From positions 1 through 12,339 of the forward strand of contig JAIRTN010000021.1 in the NCBI GenBank assembly GCA_031254905.1: a stretch of DNA of 12,339 nt. Reading direction: 5' to 3'. A model generated the notes under the pieces. The model saw only the letters and a list, made by a program, of their open reading frames with translations, did not search any database and was not told where the DNA came from. How positions within the stretch are numbered: the first letter of the stretch is position 1; each line of letters starts with the position of its first letter. The position numbers were made by a program, and so were the translations under genes. The stretch is from Coriobacteriales bacterium. GTDB taxonomy: Bacteria; Actinomycetota; Coriobacteriia; Coriobacteriales; UBA8131. Positions 4,960-12,167 of the stretch are shown here, one piece after another.

Positions 4960-7238
4960 GCGATGATGTGCGCATAACAGATTTGACGCCGGATGCCTTC
5001 GGCCGTCTTATCGAGCAGGCAAAGACCTATCTGGACGATGATGACATCGCCCAACTGAAGCATGCCTACACCTTTGCGAACAAGGCCCACCGCGGCCAGA
5101 TTCGCAAGACCGGCGAGGCCTTTATCAACCACCCCATCCAAGTCGCGCTCATACTTGCCGAGTTGCGCATGGACGTCGATACCATCGTGGCCGCCATCCT
5201 CCACGACACCGTTGAGGACACCCACATGACCCTCGACGACGTTGAGAAGGAGTTCTCGGCGGACGTGCGCGAGTTGATAGACGGCGTAACGAAGATTACG
5301 CGCATCGAGATAGAATCCCTCTCTGAGCAGCAGGTTCGCAATATCCGCAAGATGCTGCTCGCCATGTCGAAGGACATTCGCGTCATCGTCATCAAACTTG
5401 CCGACCGCCTGCATAACATGCGCACCCTTCAGGCGCTGCGTGAGGACCGCCGCATCTTCAAGGCGCGAGAGACAATGGAGGTCTTTGCCCCTCTTGCGCA
5501 CCGCCTTGGCATCAACTCAATTAAATGGGAACTTGAAGACCTCGCGTTTTACTACCTCGAGCCGGCGCGTTTTCAGCAGGTGTCGCGCATGGTCAAAGAA
5601 TCGCGGGGCGCGCGTGAGGAGTACCTTGAGCGCACCATAGTGCTGCTCTCGCATGAACTCGAGCGCCTCGGGATTGAGGCAAAAATCACGGGCCGCCCCA
5701 AGCACCTGTACTCCATCTACCAGAAGATGGCGCAGAAGGGCAAGGACTTCTCCGAGATATACGACCTCATCGCCCTACGCATCATCGTCGACACCATCGG
5801 CGAGTGTTACTCCTGCCTCGGGGCGGTCCATACCCTCTGGCCGCCTATGCCCGGGCGCTTCAAAGACTATATCGCGATGCCAAAAATCAACCGCTATCAG
5901 TCGCTTCATACGACTGTCATCGGCCCCGCCGGCCGCCCGCTCGAGATACAAATTCGCACGCGCGAGATGCACCAGACGAGCGAATACGGCGTCGCCGCCC
6001 ATTGGCGCTACAAGGAGGGCAAACCCAGCCCCTCAGACACCGAAATCGACGAGCAGCTTTCGTGGCTGCGCCAGATGCTTGACTGGGCGGATGAGGAAGT
6101 CGACCCCCGTGAGTTCATGGAATCCCTGCGCTTGGGGCTTAACTACTCGGAGGTTTTCGTCTTTACGCCCAAAGGCGAGGTCATACGCCTGCGCCCCGGC
6201 TCAACGCCCATAGATTTCGCCTACGCCATCCACACCGAGGTTGGCAATCACTGTGTCGGCGCAAAGGTCAACGGCACCATCGTCCCCCTCACCTACGAAC
6301 TTCAGATGGGCGACAGGGTAGAGGTCTTAACGCTCAACAGTTCGGGGCCGTCCCGCGACTGGCTCAACATCGTCAAAACGCCTTCCGCGCGCTCGAAAAT
6401 ACGCGCCTACTTCTCGCGGATAACCAAGGATGACGACATCCTCCGCGGACGCGAGCAACTTGGCCGCGAGATGCGCAAACACGGCATGGGAATTTCCTCA
6501 ACGCGCTCCATGAAGGCCATCCGCGTTGTCTCAGAGGCCCTCGGCCACAAAGACAGCGATGACCTCATGGCCCTCATAGGCACCGGCAGGCAAAGCGCGC
6601 GGCAGGTGGCAAACAAACTCCTCAAGGAGATAACCTCCGAGCAGCAGGGCGCAGGCGCGCAGACCGCGCCCGAGAGAATACTCGGCCTCACCAGTTCGGA
6701 CGCCGCCGTCCTTGAGCAGATGAAGCCAAAACTAGCCATTTCCAGCGCGCGTGCCAGCTCCGGCGTCACCGTCAAAGGGCTCAGCGACGTCCTCGTGCGC
6801 CTCTCGCTGTGCTGCAACCCCGTACCGGGCGACGAAATCATCGGCTTCGTCACCCGCGGCCGCGGCGTAACCATCCACCGCGTGGACTGCCCCAATGCCC
6901 GCGCGCTGATGGCCTCCCCGGAGCGTATAATAGAAGTCGAATGGGCAACCGACACCCTCAACCGCGAGGTCTACAAGGTCGAAATATTCATCGAGGCCAT
7001 CGACCGCCTGCGCCTGTATCAGGACGTCACCGTTGCCCTCGGCTCAAGCGGCGTAAACATCCTCAACGCCACCATGGCAACCCACAAAGACGGCATCGTC
7101 GAAATGCGCTATCTTTTCGAGGTAAGCGAAATCGCCCATATCGAGAAGATTTTGCGGGAGTTACGGGGCATCGAGGGCGTTATCGACGCGCGGCGAACCA
7201 TGCCGGGCGAGGTAGTTCGCAAACACCGTGGCTCGTGA
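4956..7238 (+). CDS. rel: Bifunctional (p)ppGpp synthetase/hydrolase (RelA/SpoT homologue, Rsh)
   Basis: A 760-residue long RSH enzyme that makes and degrades the stringent-response alarmone (p)ppGpp. The hydrolase domain has the metal-binding residues H59, H83-D84 (HDTVED) and D150, each shifted by 6 from the known streptococcal Rel residues H53, H77, D78 and D144, so it should be active. The synthetase domain follows (GRPKHLYSIYQKM, IYDLIALRII, then PGRFKDYIAMPK, NRYQSLHTTVIGP, EIQIRT). Its RFKD motif (301-304) is the bifunctional RxKD type, not the acidic type of RelA-only enzymes. TGS (about 399-458), a cysteine-containing zinc-finger region (CCNPVPGDEIIGF from 619) and a C-terminal ACT domain complete it. 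ATG at 4956 overlaps the recJ stop as ATGA with a weak GTGAG ahead; an in-frame ATG at 4941 would add 5 residues. Translation is probably coupled to recJ. A strong terminator follows directly. Confidence 0.96.
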   Translation: MSDDVRITDLTPDAFGRLIEQAKTYLDDDDIAQLKHAYTFANKAHRGQIRKTGEAFINHPIQVALILAELRMDVDTIVAAILHDTVEDTHMTLDDVEKEFSADVRELIDGVTKITRIEIESLSEQQVRNIRKMLLAMSKDIRVIVIKLADRLHNMRTLQALREDRRIFKARETMEVFAPLAHRLGINSIKWELEDLAFYYLEPARFQQVSRMVKESRGAREEYLERTIVLLSHELERLGIEAKITGRPKHLYSIYQKMAQKGKDFSEIYDLIALRIIVDTIGECYSCLGAVHTLWPPMPGRFKDYIAMPKINRYQSLHTTVIGPAGRPLEIQIRTREMHQTSEYGVAAHWRYKEGKPSPSDTEIDEQLSWLRQMLDWADEEVDPREFMESLRLGLNYSEVFVFTPKGEVIRLRPGSTPIDFAYAIHTEVGNHCVGAKVNGTIVPLTYELQMGDRVEVLTLNSSGPSRDWLNIVKTPSARSKIRAYFSRITKDDDILRGREQLGREMRKHGMGISSTRSMKAIRVVSEALGHKDSDDLMALIGTGRQSARQVANKLLKEITSEQQGAGAQTAPERILGLTSSDAAVLEQMKPKLAISSARASSGVTVKGLSDVLVRLSLCCNPVPGDEIIGFVTRGRGVTIHRVDCPNARALMASPERIIEVEWATDTLNREVYKVEIFIEAIDRLRLYQDVTVALGSSGVNILNATMATHKDGIVEMRYLFEVSEIAHIEKILRELRGIEGVIDARRTMPGEVVRKHRGS

Positions 7239-7244
7239 GAACCC

Positions 7245-7267
7245 GCGCTGCCGCAGCGCTTTGTTTT
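7245..7267 (+). terminator. Intrinsic terminator of the recJ-rel unit
   Basis: A perfect 6-bp GC-rich stem GCGCTG/CAGCGC (7245-7250 and 7254-7259) with loop CCG is followed at once by TTTGTTTT (7260-7267). It begins 7 bases after the rel stop codon, the expected place for a Rho-independent terminator. Confidence 0.78.
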
Positions 7268-7301
7268 AAGAGGGATACTGACGGGCCGCGTGGCGTGCCG
7301 T

Positions 7302-7325
7302 CCGCCTCCCCATCGGTGGTTTTTT
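7302..7325 (+). terminator. Possible second, weaker terminator hairpin
   Basis: CCGCC (7302-7306) can pair with GGTGG (7315-7319) including one G-T pair, with an 8-base loop, directly before six T residues (7320-7325). The stem is short and the loop long, so it would be a weak backup to the terminator at 7245. It could also be a chance structure in GC-rich DNA. Confidence 0.3.
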
Positions 7326-7380
7326 AAGGCTCGGAGCCGGGAAATTTACTGCTCGTTGAAGAAAGGTTTGAGAAGCTAGC

Positions 7381-8034
7381 ATGCATGTAGAAAAACTTGA
7401 GGTTCTTATAGCCCCCGGGTTTACGGAGAATTGTTATATTGTCGCCGAGGAGCCGCAGGCGCAGCACGTCATCGTTGTTGACCCGGGCGCCGAGCCGAAG
7501 AAGATACTGGCGGCGGTGGGCGAGCGGACGATTGACAGCATCGTTTTGACGCATCGCCACTACGACCACATCGGTGCCCTGCCTGCCCTTGTGGGCGAGA
7601 CAGGAGCCGAGGTCATCGCGCATCGGCTCGATGCCGACGAGATTTCCCACCCCTCTGCCGGGAATCTTACGCCGCGGGTGTTTCAATCTGCGCCGGTACC
7701 GGTGACACGGATTGTTGAGGAGGGGGACCGCATTGCCGTGGGCGGCGCCTTTCTTACCGTACTGCATACCCCCGGGCACAGCATTGGGAGTATTTGCCTT
7801 TATGACGAGGCCACCCCGCTGCTTATCGCGGGCGACACGCTGTTTCGCGGTGCCGTTGGGCGTACCGATTTGCCAACCGGGGACGAGGCACAGCAGCGCG
7901 TGAGTTTGAAGAAACTTGCCGCGCTTCCCGACGCGACCGTGGTCTACCCCGGACACGACGAGGACACGACCATCGAGTACGAGCGGCGTTTTGGTTATTT
8001 GGGCTTTGTGGCGCCCGCCGAGAGCCGTGGATGA
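7381..8034 (+). CDS. Metallo-beta-lactamase-fold hydrolase (glyoxalase II-like)
   Basis: A 217-residue cytoplasmic metallohydrolase of the small glyoxalase II-like (YcbL/GloB) branch. The dinuclear metal site is complete: THRHYDH (H58, H60, D62, H63), HTPGHS with H133, AGDTLFRGAVGRTDLP with D152, and YPGHDEDT with H192. The length is usual for hydrolases that lack the long substrate-binding helical domain of true glyoxalase II, so activity on S-lactoylglutathione is doubtful and the substrate is unknown. ATG at 7381 has GAGAAG 7 bases ahead. A gene of this family commonly lies just downstream of relA in Gram-positive genomes, which fits here, although a terminator separates it from rel. The nadE gene starts 48 bases downstream, probably on the same transcript. 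Confidence 0.9.
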   Translation: MHVEKLEVLIAPGFTENCYIVAEEPQAQHVIVVDPGAEPKKILAAVGERTIDSIVLTHRHYDHIGALPALVGETGAEVIAHRLDADEISHPSAGNLTPRVFQSAPVPVTRIVEEGDRIAVGGAFLTVLHTPGHSIGSICLYDEATPLLIAGDTLFRGAVGRTDLPTGDEAQQRVSLKKLAALPDATVVYPGHDEDTTIEYERRFGYLGFVAPAESRG

Positions 8035-8082
8035 AGCGGACTTGGGCTGACGAGATAGGCTTGAGACAGGAGCGGAAAGACG

Positions 8083-9840
8083 ATGTACGTCGCGATAGTG
8101 CAGAATAACCCGAAGACAGGCGCTCTGAGGGAGAACGCCGAGGGCGCGCTTGAGGCCCTTGACGCCTTGGCGGCCGGCCCTTACCCGCCCGACTTGGTGC
8201 TGTTTCCTGCCTTTGCCCTCACCGGTACGCCGGTTGCGGGTTTGTGCTACTCCGATGTCTTTGCGGCCGAGTGCCTCGATGTCGCCCGAGACTTCATGGA
8301 GCGCGCGAGCCTCCCCACCTTCATCGGTACGATGATTCCGCGGCCTCTGCAAGACGTTATGGGCTTCGTGAGCGAGCCTGAGGTGCTCTACTGCCGCGAC
8401 GGTGCCGGGGGAACGCTTGGCTTTGTCGATGTCAACAACGACTGGGAGAGTACCAGCTACGCCTCGAGCATCACCACCGTCATCGAGGGCCATACTATAT
8501 CCATTCTCCTCGACGACTACCCCGAGCCGGAGGATGATTTCTCGACCTCCGAAATCGTCATCATGCTGCTTGCCAAGGAATACCGGGGGACAAACACGAT
8601 GTTTACGGCCTCTGAGCAGCTTGGCTTCCTGCGGAATTTCGCGCGCGAGAACCACACTTGGGTGATTGTCGCCAATCTTGTGGGGGCGCAAGACAGCGTT
8701 GTATACGACGGAGCCAGCGTCGTGCTGAGGCCCGATGGCACGGTTGCCGGTGCCGCCGAGCCCTTCCTCGAGCAGCTTCTCGCCTGCAATATCACGCTTG
8801 ATACTCCCGGCGCGCGCGCGAGGAAAAGCGCTGAGGGGCAGGCACCGACTGAGGATGTTCGCCTCATAAAGCCCCTGTTGCCCTATGAGGCCGATTGGCG
8901 GGCGATTGAGTTATCCATTCGCGACTACGTGAGGAAAAACGGCTTTAGCGACGTTGTCATCGGGCTTTCCGGAGGCATCGACTCCGCGGTAAGCGCCTCT
9001 CTGGCGGTTGGCGCGTTAGGGGCAGAGCGCGTGCATGGCGTCTTGATGCCCGGCCCGCATTCCTCCGAAGGCAGCGTCATCGACGCGAAGGCGCTCGCCG
9101 CAAACCTCAACATCGAGATACTCACGATGCCCATCACCGAGCCGCTTGCGGCCTTCAGCGCGCTTTCGCGCGAGGTACTCGGGCAGGAAGGTTCCTTCGT
9201 CGCGCGCCAAAACATTCAGGCACGTATCCGCACCATCCACCTCATGCACCTCTCCAACACCTTTGGATGGCTGCTGCTCAATACCGGCAATAAATCCGAG
9301 GCGGCGATGGGCTTTTCTACCTTATACGGCGACACCGCGGGAGCCTTCGCGCCCCTCGGCAACGTCTATAAAACGGACGTATACGGGCTGGCGCGCTGGA
9401 GAAATGAGCAGTCGCCAATCATACCGCTTGAGACTATCGAGAAGCCCCCTTCAGCGGAACTCTATGACGGGCAGACGGACCAAGATACGCTGCCGCCCTA
9501 TGAGCAGCTTGACCGTATCCTGCGCCTGCATATCGAGGACGGCTACGGCGTCGACCAGATACTTGAATACGTACAGCAGGTACCCGATGGCGAAAAGCCA
9601 ACGGTAGAACTCATCGAGCAGGTGCTTGATACCGTTCGTGCAAGTGAGTACAAGCGTCGTCAGGAGCCGCCCGCACCTTCGCTCGGCTATTTGGATATGG
9701 CCACCGACCGCGATTGGCCGTTGACAAACGGATTTAAGGACCACCATCGCAAGCTGAAGCCCGAAAGTGGGCTTGTTGACTATCTCAGGATGATACGTAG
9801 TTGGAATCAACCAGAAGGCTGGGACTTTCTTGCAAACTGA
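8083..9840 (+). CDS. nadE: NAD+ synthetase, two-domain glutamine-type, with a glutaminase domain that appears catalytically dead
   Basis: A 585-residue protein with the two-domain plan of glutamine-dependent NAD+ synthetase, which converts nicotinate adenine dinucleotide to NAD+ using ATP. The C-terminal synthetase domain is intact: the PP-loop SGGIDS (296-301), VLMPGPHSSEGS, NTGNKSEAAMGFSTLYGD, FAPLGNVYKTDVY, and EKPPSAEL...GQTDQD. The N-terminal nitrilase-like domain (1-265) has the right length and strand pattern but lacks the Glu-Lys-Cys triad. The usual FPE...TGYP reads FPAFALTGTP (Ala43 in place of Glu), no lysine occurs between residues 12 and 164, and the usual ICED stretch reads ILLDDY (142-146, aspartate where the Cys is expected). 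Ammonia is then probably taken directly or from another protein. ATG at 8083 has AGGAG about 10 bases ahead. The EamA gene overlaps its 3' end. NAD+ synthetase identity is firm; loss of glutaminase activity is inferred. Confidence 0.93.
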   Translation: MYVAIVQNNPKTGALRENAEGALEALDALAAGPYPPDLVLFPAFALTGTPVAGLCYSDVFAAECLDVARDFMERASLPTFIGTMIPRPLQDVMGFVSEPEVLYCRDGAGGTLGFVDVNNDWESTSYASSITTVIEGHTISILLDDYPEPEDDFSTSEIVIMLLAKEYRGTNTMFTASEQLGFLRNFARENHTWVIVANLVGAQDSVVYDGASVVLRPDGTVAGAAEPFLEQLLACNITLDTPGARARKSAEGQAPTEDVRLIKPLLPYEADWRAIELSIRDYVRKNGFSDVVIGLSGGIDSAVSASLAVGALGAERVHGVLMPGPHSSEGSVIDAKALAANLNIEILTMPITEPLAAFSALSREVLGQEGSFVARQNIQARIRTIHLMHLSNTFGWLLLNTGNKSEAAMGFSTLYGDTAGAFAPLGNVYKTDVYGLARWRNEQSPIIPLETIEKPPSAELYDGQTDQDTLPPYEQLDRILRLHIEDGYGVDQILEYVQQVPDGEKPTVELIEQVLDTVRASEYKRRQEPPAPSLGYLDMATDRDWPLTNGFKDHHRKLKPESGLVDYLRMIRSWNQPEGWDFLAN

Positions 9841-10966
9841 ACCACAGACGAACAGGCGAACCGGCAGACGCGATTCCCACACCAATATCCGCTCAAGTCT
9901 CATCCTAACGCTCACAGCGTTTATTTGGGGCATGGGCTTCGTTGCTCAGCGCCTTGGCATGGAATTTATCGGCCCCTTCCTGTTCATGGGGATTCGCATG
10001 CTGTTCGGCGCGCTTACCCTGCTCGTCGTGCTTTTTGGCAGCGACTTGCTTGCCTCCTTGCGCGCAAAGAGGGGAGAGGCGGCAGAGGCGGAGGCAGAGG
10101 CTGAGCAGGAAGCAGCGATTTCGCTTGAGCAGATGGCAGACGCGGAGGGGGAGCGCGCAACAGAGCCGAAAGGGGAGTGCACGCAGGATTCTGAAGCGCC
10201 CGCACGCGGTGCCACGAAGCCACAGCGATACGGCCTCACATGGCCGCGCTTACTCAAGGCAGGCATAGCCTGTGGCTTGGCCATCTTCCTCGCCGGCTCC
10301 TTCCAGCAGGTGGCCCTTGTCTTTACGACCGCCTCAAAGGCGGGCTTCCTCACGGCTCTCTATATCGTCCTTGTCCCCATACTTGGCATCGCCTTGAGGC
10401 AGAAGGCCCGCTGGAATACGTGGATAAGCGTTCTCATCGCGGCTGTCGGATTGTACTTCCTCTGCGTAACCGGCGACTTCTCAATCCAACTCGGCGATAT
10501 GCTTGCCCTCATCGGCGCCCTGTTCTGGGCCTGTCATATCCTTGTCATCGATTACTTCGTCAAAGGACTGAGGCGGCGCGACGTGGTACGCCTCTGCATT
10601 GTGCAGTTTGTCTTTGCCTCCGTCGTGGCCTTGGTGCTCGCGCCGTTTTTCGACGGGATGTTTGTCTCGGCAGCGTTTAACCTCGACGCCCTGATTGCCG
10701 CCCTGCCCACAATCCTCTATGCCGGTATCCTCTCAACCGGTGTTGCCTTTACGCTGCAGGCCATCGGCCAACAGGGCCTCAGCCCCTCCGCGGCCTCCAT
10801 CATCATGAGCCTCGAAGCGGTTTTCAGCGTACTCGGCGGCATGCTCATTCTCGGCGAGTTACTCTCCGCCCGCGAGTTCTTCGGCTGCGTCGCGATGTTT
10901 GCCGCCGTTGTTTTATCCCAACTGCCTGTCTCCCGCCTAAAACGCGGCCGCAACAACCCAAGCTAA
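9830..10966 (+). CDS. EamA/DMT-superfamily transporter with a large hydrophilic insert
   Basis: A 378-residue membrane protein with ten predicted spans in two EamA repeats: about 22-40, 47-70, then 143-162, 168-188, 196-212, 222-242, 252-272, 288-308, 320-342 and 348-366. Family hallmarks include AFIWGMGFVAQR near the start, ASKAGFLTALYIVLVPI, ALIGALFWACHILVIDYF, and LSPSAASIIMSLEAVFSVLGGMLILGE near the end. Residues 76-138 form an acidic, Ala/Glu-rich insert between spans 2 and 3, where the family normally has a short loop. The start is TTG at 9830, overlapping the nadE stop by 11 bases. An in-frame stop at 9791 and the absence of other start codons make it the best choice; AGAAGG lies 12 bases ahead. 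It is probably co-translated with nadE. Substrate unknown; the family moves amino acids, nucleosides and other metabolites. Confidence 0.88.
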   Translation: MQTEPQTNRRTGRRDSHTNIRSSLILTLTAFIWGMGFVAQRLGMEFIGPFLFMGIRMLFGALTLLVVLFGSDLLASLRAKRGEAAEAEAEAEQEAAISLEQMADAEGERATEPKGECTQDSEAPARGATKPQRYGLTWPRLLKAGIACGLAIFLAGSFQQVALVFTTASKAGFLTALYIVLVPILGIALRQKARWNTWISVLIAAVGLYFLCVTGDFSIQLGDMLALIGALFWACHILVIDYFVKGLRRRDVVRLCIVQFVFASVVALVLAPFFDGMFVSAAFNLDALIAALPTILYAGILSTGVAFTLQAIGQQGLSPSAASIIMSLEAVFSVLGGMLILGELLSAREFFGCVAMFAAVVLSQLPVSRLKRGRNNPS

Positions 10967-10967
10967 G

Positions 10968-10984
10968 TGCCCTCTGTGAGGGCA
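10968..10984 (+). terminator. Hairpin after the EamA gene
   Basis: A perfect 7-bp stem TGCCCTC/GAGGGCA (10968-10974 and 10978-10984) with loop TGT begins 2 bases after the EamA stop. The bases after it (ATTGTGG) hold too few T residues for a classic intrinsic terminator, so it may act as an attenuating or mRNA-stabilising 3' hairpin instead. Confidence 0.42.
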
Positions 10985-10988
10985 ATTG

Positions 10989-10997
10989 TGGTACCCT
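10989..10997 (+). promoter_or_regulatory. Candidate extended -10 for the aldolase gene
   Basis: TGGTACCCT reads as an extended -10 (TG, one base, TACCCT) and would start transcription about 40 bases before the aldolase ATG. The same TGGTAC core occurs in the candidate recJ promoter at a similar distance from its first start codon. No -35 element is evident; that region falls in the preceding hairpin. Confidence 0.28.
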
Positions 10998-11043
10998 GTA
11001 ATGCAACTAATCGAACCAACATTCCAACGTAAGGAGGGATAGT

Positions 11044-11982
11044 ATGCTGAAGCTCAATGAGGAGCAGGTAAGAATTCCGGTTGACGTGCTGCCTGAGGCT
11101 CGCGACACCTATGTCGAGAATTATTTGGCTGCAACTCGTGGGACAGGGCGGCTCATGCTCTACGCCTGCGACCAAAAGATAGAGCATCTGAATGACGACT
11201 TTTACGGTGAGGGCATCGATTCGGCCGATAACAACCCCGAGCATCTCTTTCAGATTGGGGAGCAGGGTGTTGTTGGCGTGCTCGCCGGCCAAAAGGGGCT
11301 CATTGCGCGTTACGCCGCCGACTACCCCGAAATCAATTATTTGGTAAAGATGAACTCCAAAACACATCTTGTGAAAACTACGCAAGATGACCCCTATTCG
11401 CCACAGCTTTATTCCTTGGAATCGGTTCTTGCCATGCGCGAGGCCGGTGTAAACATCGTGGGGATTGGCTATACCATCTATCTCGGCTCGGAGTATGAGG
11501 CTACCATGATGTCAGAGGCGGGCGAATTGATTGCCGCGGCCCATGCATCAGGTCTTATTGTCGTGCTATGGATATACCCGCGTGGCAAGGCTGTCGCAAA
11601 CGAGAAGGATGCCAACCTCATTGCCGGCGCCGCGGGCGCAGCGCTGTGTCTCGGTGCGGACTTTGTAAAGGTAAACCCCCCTAAGGCGCTTGAAGGGGCA
11701 ACTTCGGCTGAACTTCTGGCGCGCGCCTCCGAGGCTGCCGGACGTACGGGTCTTGTTTGCGCTGGAGGCTCAACCGTTGACGCTGAGCAGTTCCTCACGC
11801 AACTCTACGAGCAAATCCATGTTGGTGGTGCTGCCGGTAACGCGACCGGGCGCAACATCCACCAGCGTTCCTTGGATGAAGCCGTACGTCTGACAAAGGC
11901 GATAAGCGCGATAACCCTTGCCGACTACGACGTGCAAGAAGCCCTCGACGTCTTTACCGGCAAAGAAGACTTCCGCCTCTAG
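11044..11982 (+). CDS. fbaB: Class I fructose-1,6-bisphosphate aldolase (FbaB/DhnA type)
   Basis: A 312-residue Schiff-base aldolase of the archaeal-type class I family, which cleaves fructose 1,6-bisphosphate to dihydroxyacetone phosphate and glyceraldehyde 3-phosphate in glycolysis and runs in reverse in gluconeogenesis. Visible family features are ACDQKIEH (D43, K45), the TIM-barrel strand VLWIYPRG with Y178, the Schiff-base lysine K209 in ADFVKVNPP, the phosphate-binding CAGGS loop and GNATGRNIHQR near the end. The ATG follows a near-perfect ribosome-binding site (AAGGAGG at 11031-11037, 6 bases away), suggesting high expression. It has its own upstream hairpin and candidate promoter and is probably monocistronic. 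A related role, such as a 2-amino-3,7-dideoxy-hept-6-ulosonate synthase-type aldolase, is less likely but shares the fold. Confidence 0.88.
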   Translation: MLKLNEEQVRIPVDVLPEARDTYVENYLAATRGTGRLMLYACDQKIEHLNDDFYGEGIDSADNNPEHLFQIGEQGVVGVLAGQKGLIARYAADYPEINYLVKMNSKTHLVKTTQDDPYSPQLYSLESVLAMREAGVNIVGIGYTIYLGSEYEATMMSEAGELIAAAHASGLIVVLWIYPRGKAVANEKDANLIAGAAGAALCLGADFVKVNPPKALEGATSAELLARASEAAGRTGLVCAGGSTVDAEQFLTQLYEQIHVGGAAGNATGRNIHQRSLDEAVRLTKAISAITLADYDVQEALDVFTGKEDFRL

Positions 11983-12007
11983 GGAAAAAGCGAGCTTTAG
12001 ATGATGC

Positions 12008-12049
12008 ATTACAGGCTTCGGTCGAGTCCTCTCGATCGAAGCCTGTAAT
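12008..12049. terminator. Long hairpin between the convergent aldolase and LuxR-type genes
   Basis: A 19-bp stem, ATTACAGGCTTCGGTCGAG at 12008-12026 and CTCGATCGAAGCCTGTAAT at 12031-12049, pairs fully with a single G-T wobble around the loop TCCT. It lies 25 bases after the aldolase stop and is followed by only TTT counting the last stem base. It probably serves as the terminator for the aldolase and may also stop transcription arriving from the convergent LuxR-type gene. The short T-run is atypical, and such a long stem could equally protect the 3' end or be a small dispersed repeat. Confidence 0.6.
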
Positions 12050-12167
12050 TTCGAGGATTCCGAGCGATTCCTCTGCGTCTGTTTGTCATCAGCGTTCGAG
12101 TGAAGCCTACAGAGCGCAAGGAGAAATTTACTCCCGTGCTCTCATCTCAAGCCATTAAGTAGTAGGT

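Noticed and set aside
4668..5501. 277-codon minus-strand frame with a Leu/Ala/Pro repeat
   Set aside because: The repeat is just the reverse reading of the 18-bp tandem units; it is antisense to the conserved end of recJ and start of rel.
7328..7338. GGCTC-G-GAGCC palindrome upstream of the hydrolase gene
   Set aside because: A 5-bp palindrome in GC-rich DNA is expected by chance and has no second copy or position that would support an operator.
7324..8691. 455-codon minus-strand frame opposite the hydrolase and nadE
   Set aside because: Antisense to two genes with intact catalytic motifs, and no recognisable domain.
12050..12167. Possible small RNA or further gene between the hairpin and the LuxR-type gene
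   Set aside because: Only a weak GAGGA/TCCTC pairing and no convincing frame or promoter could be seen.
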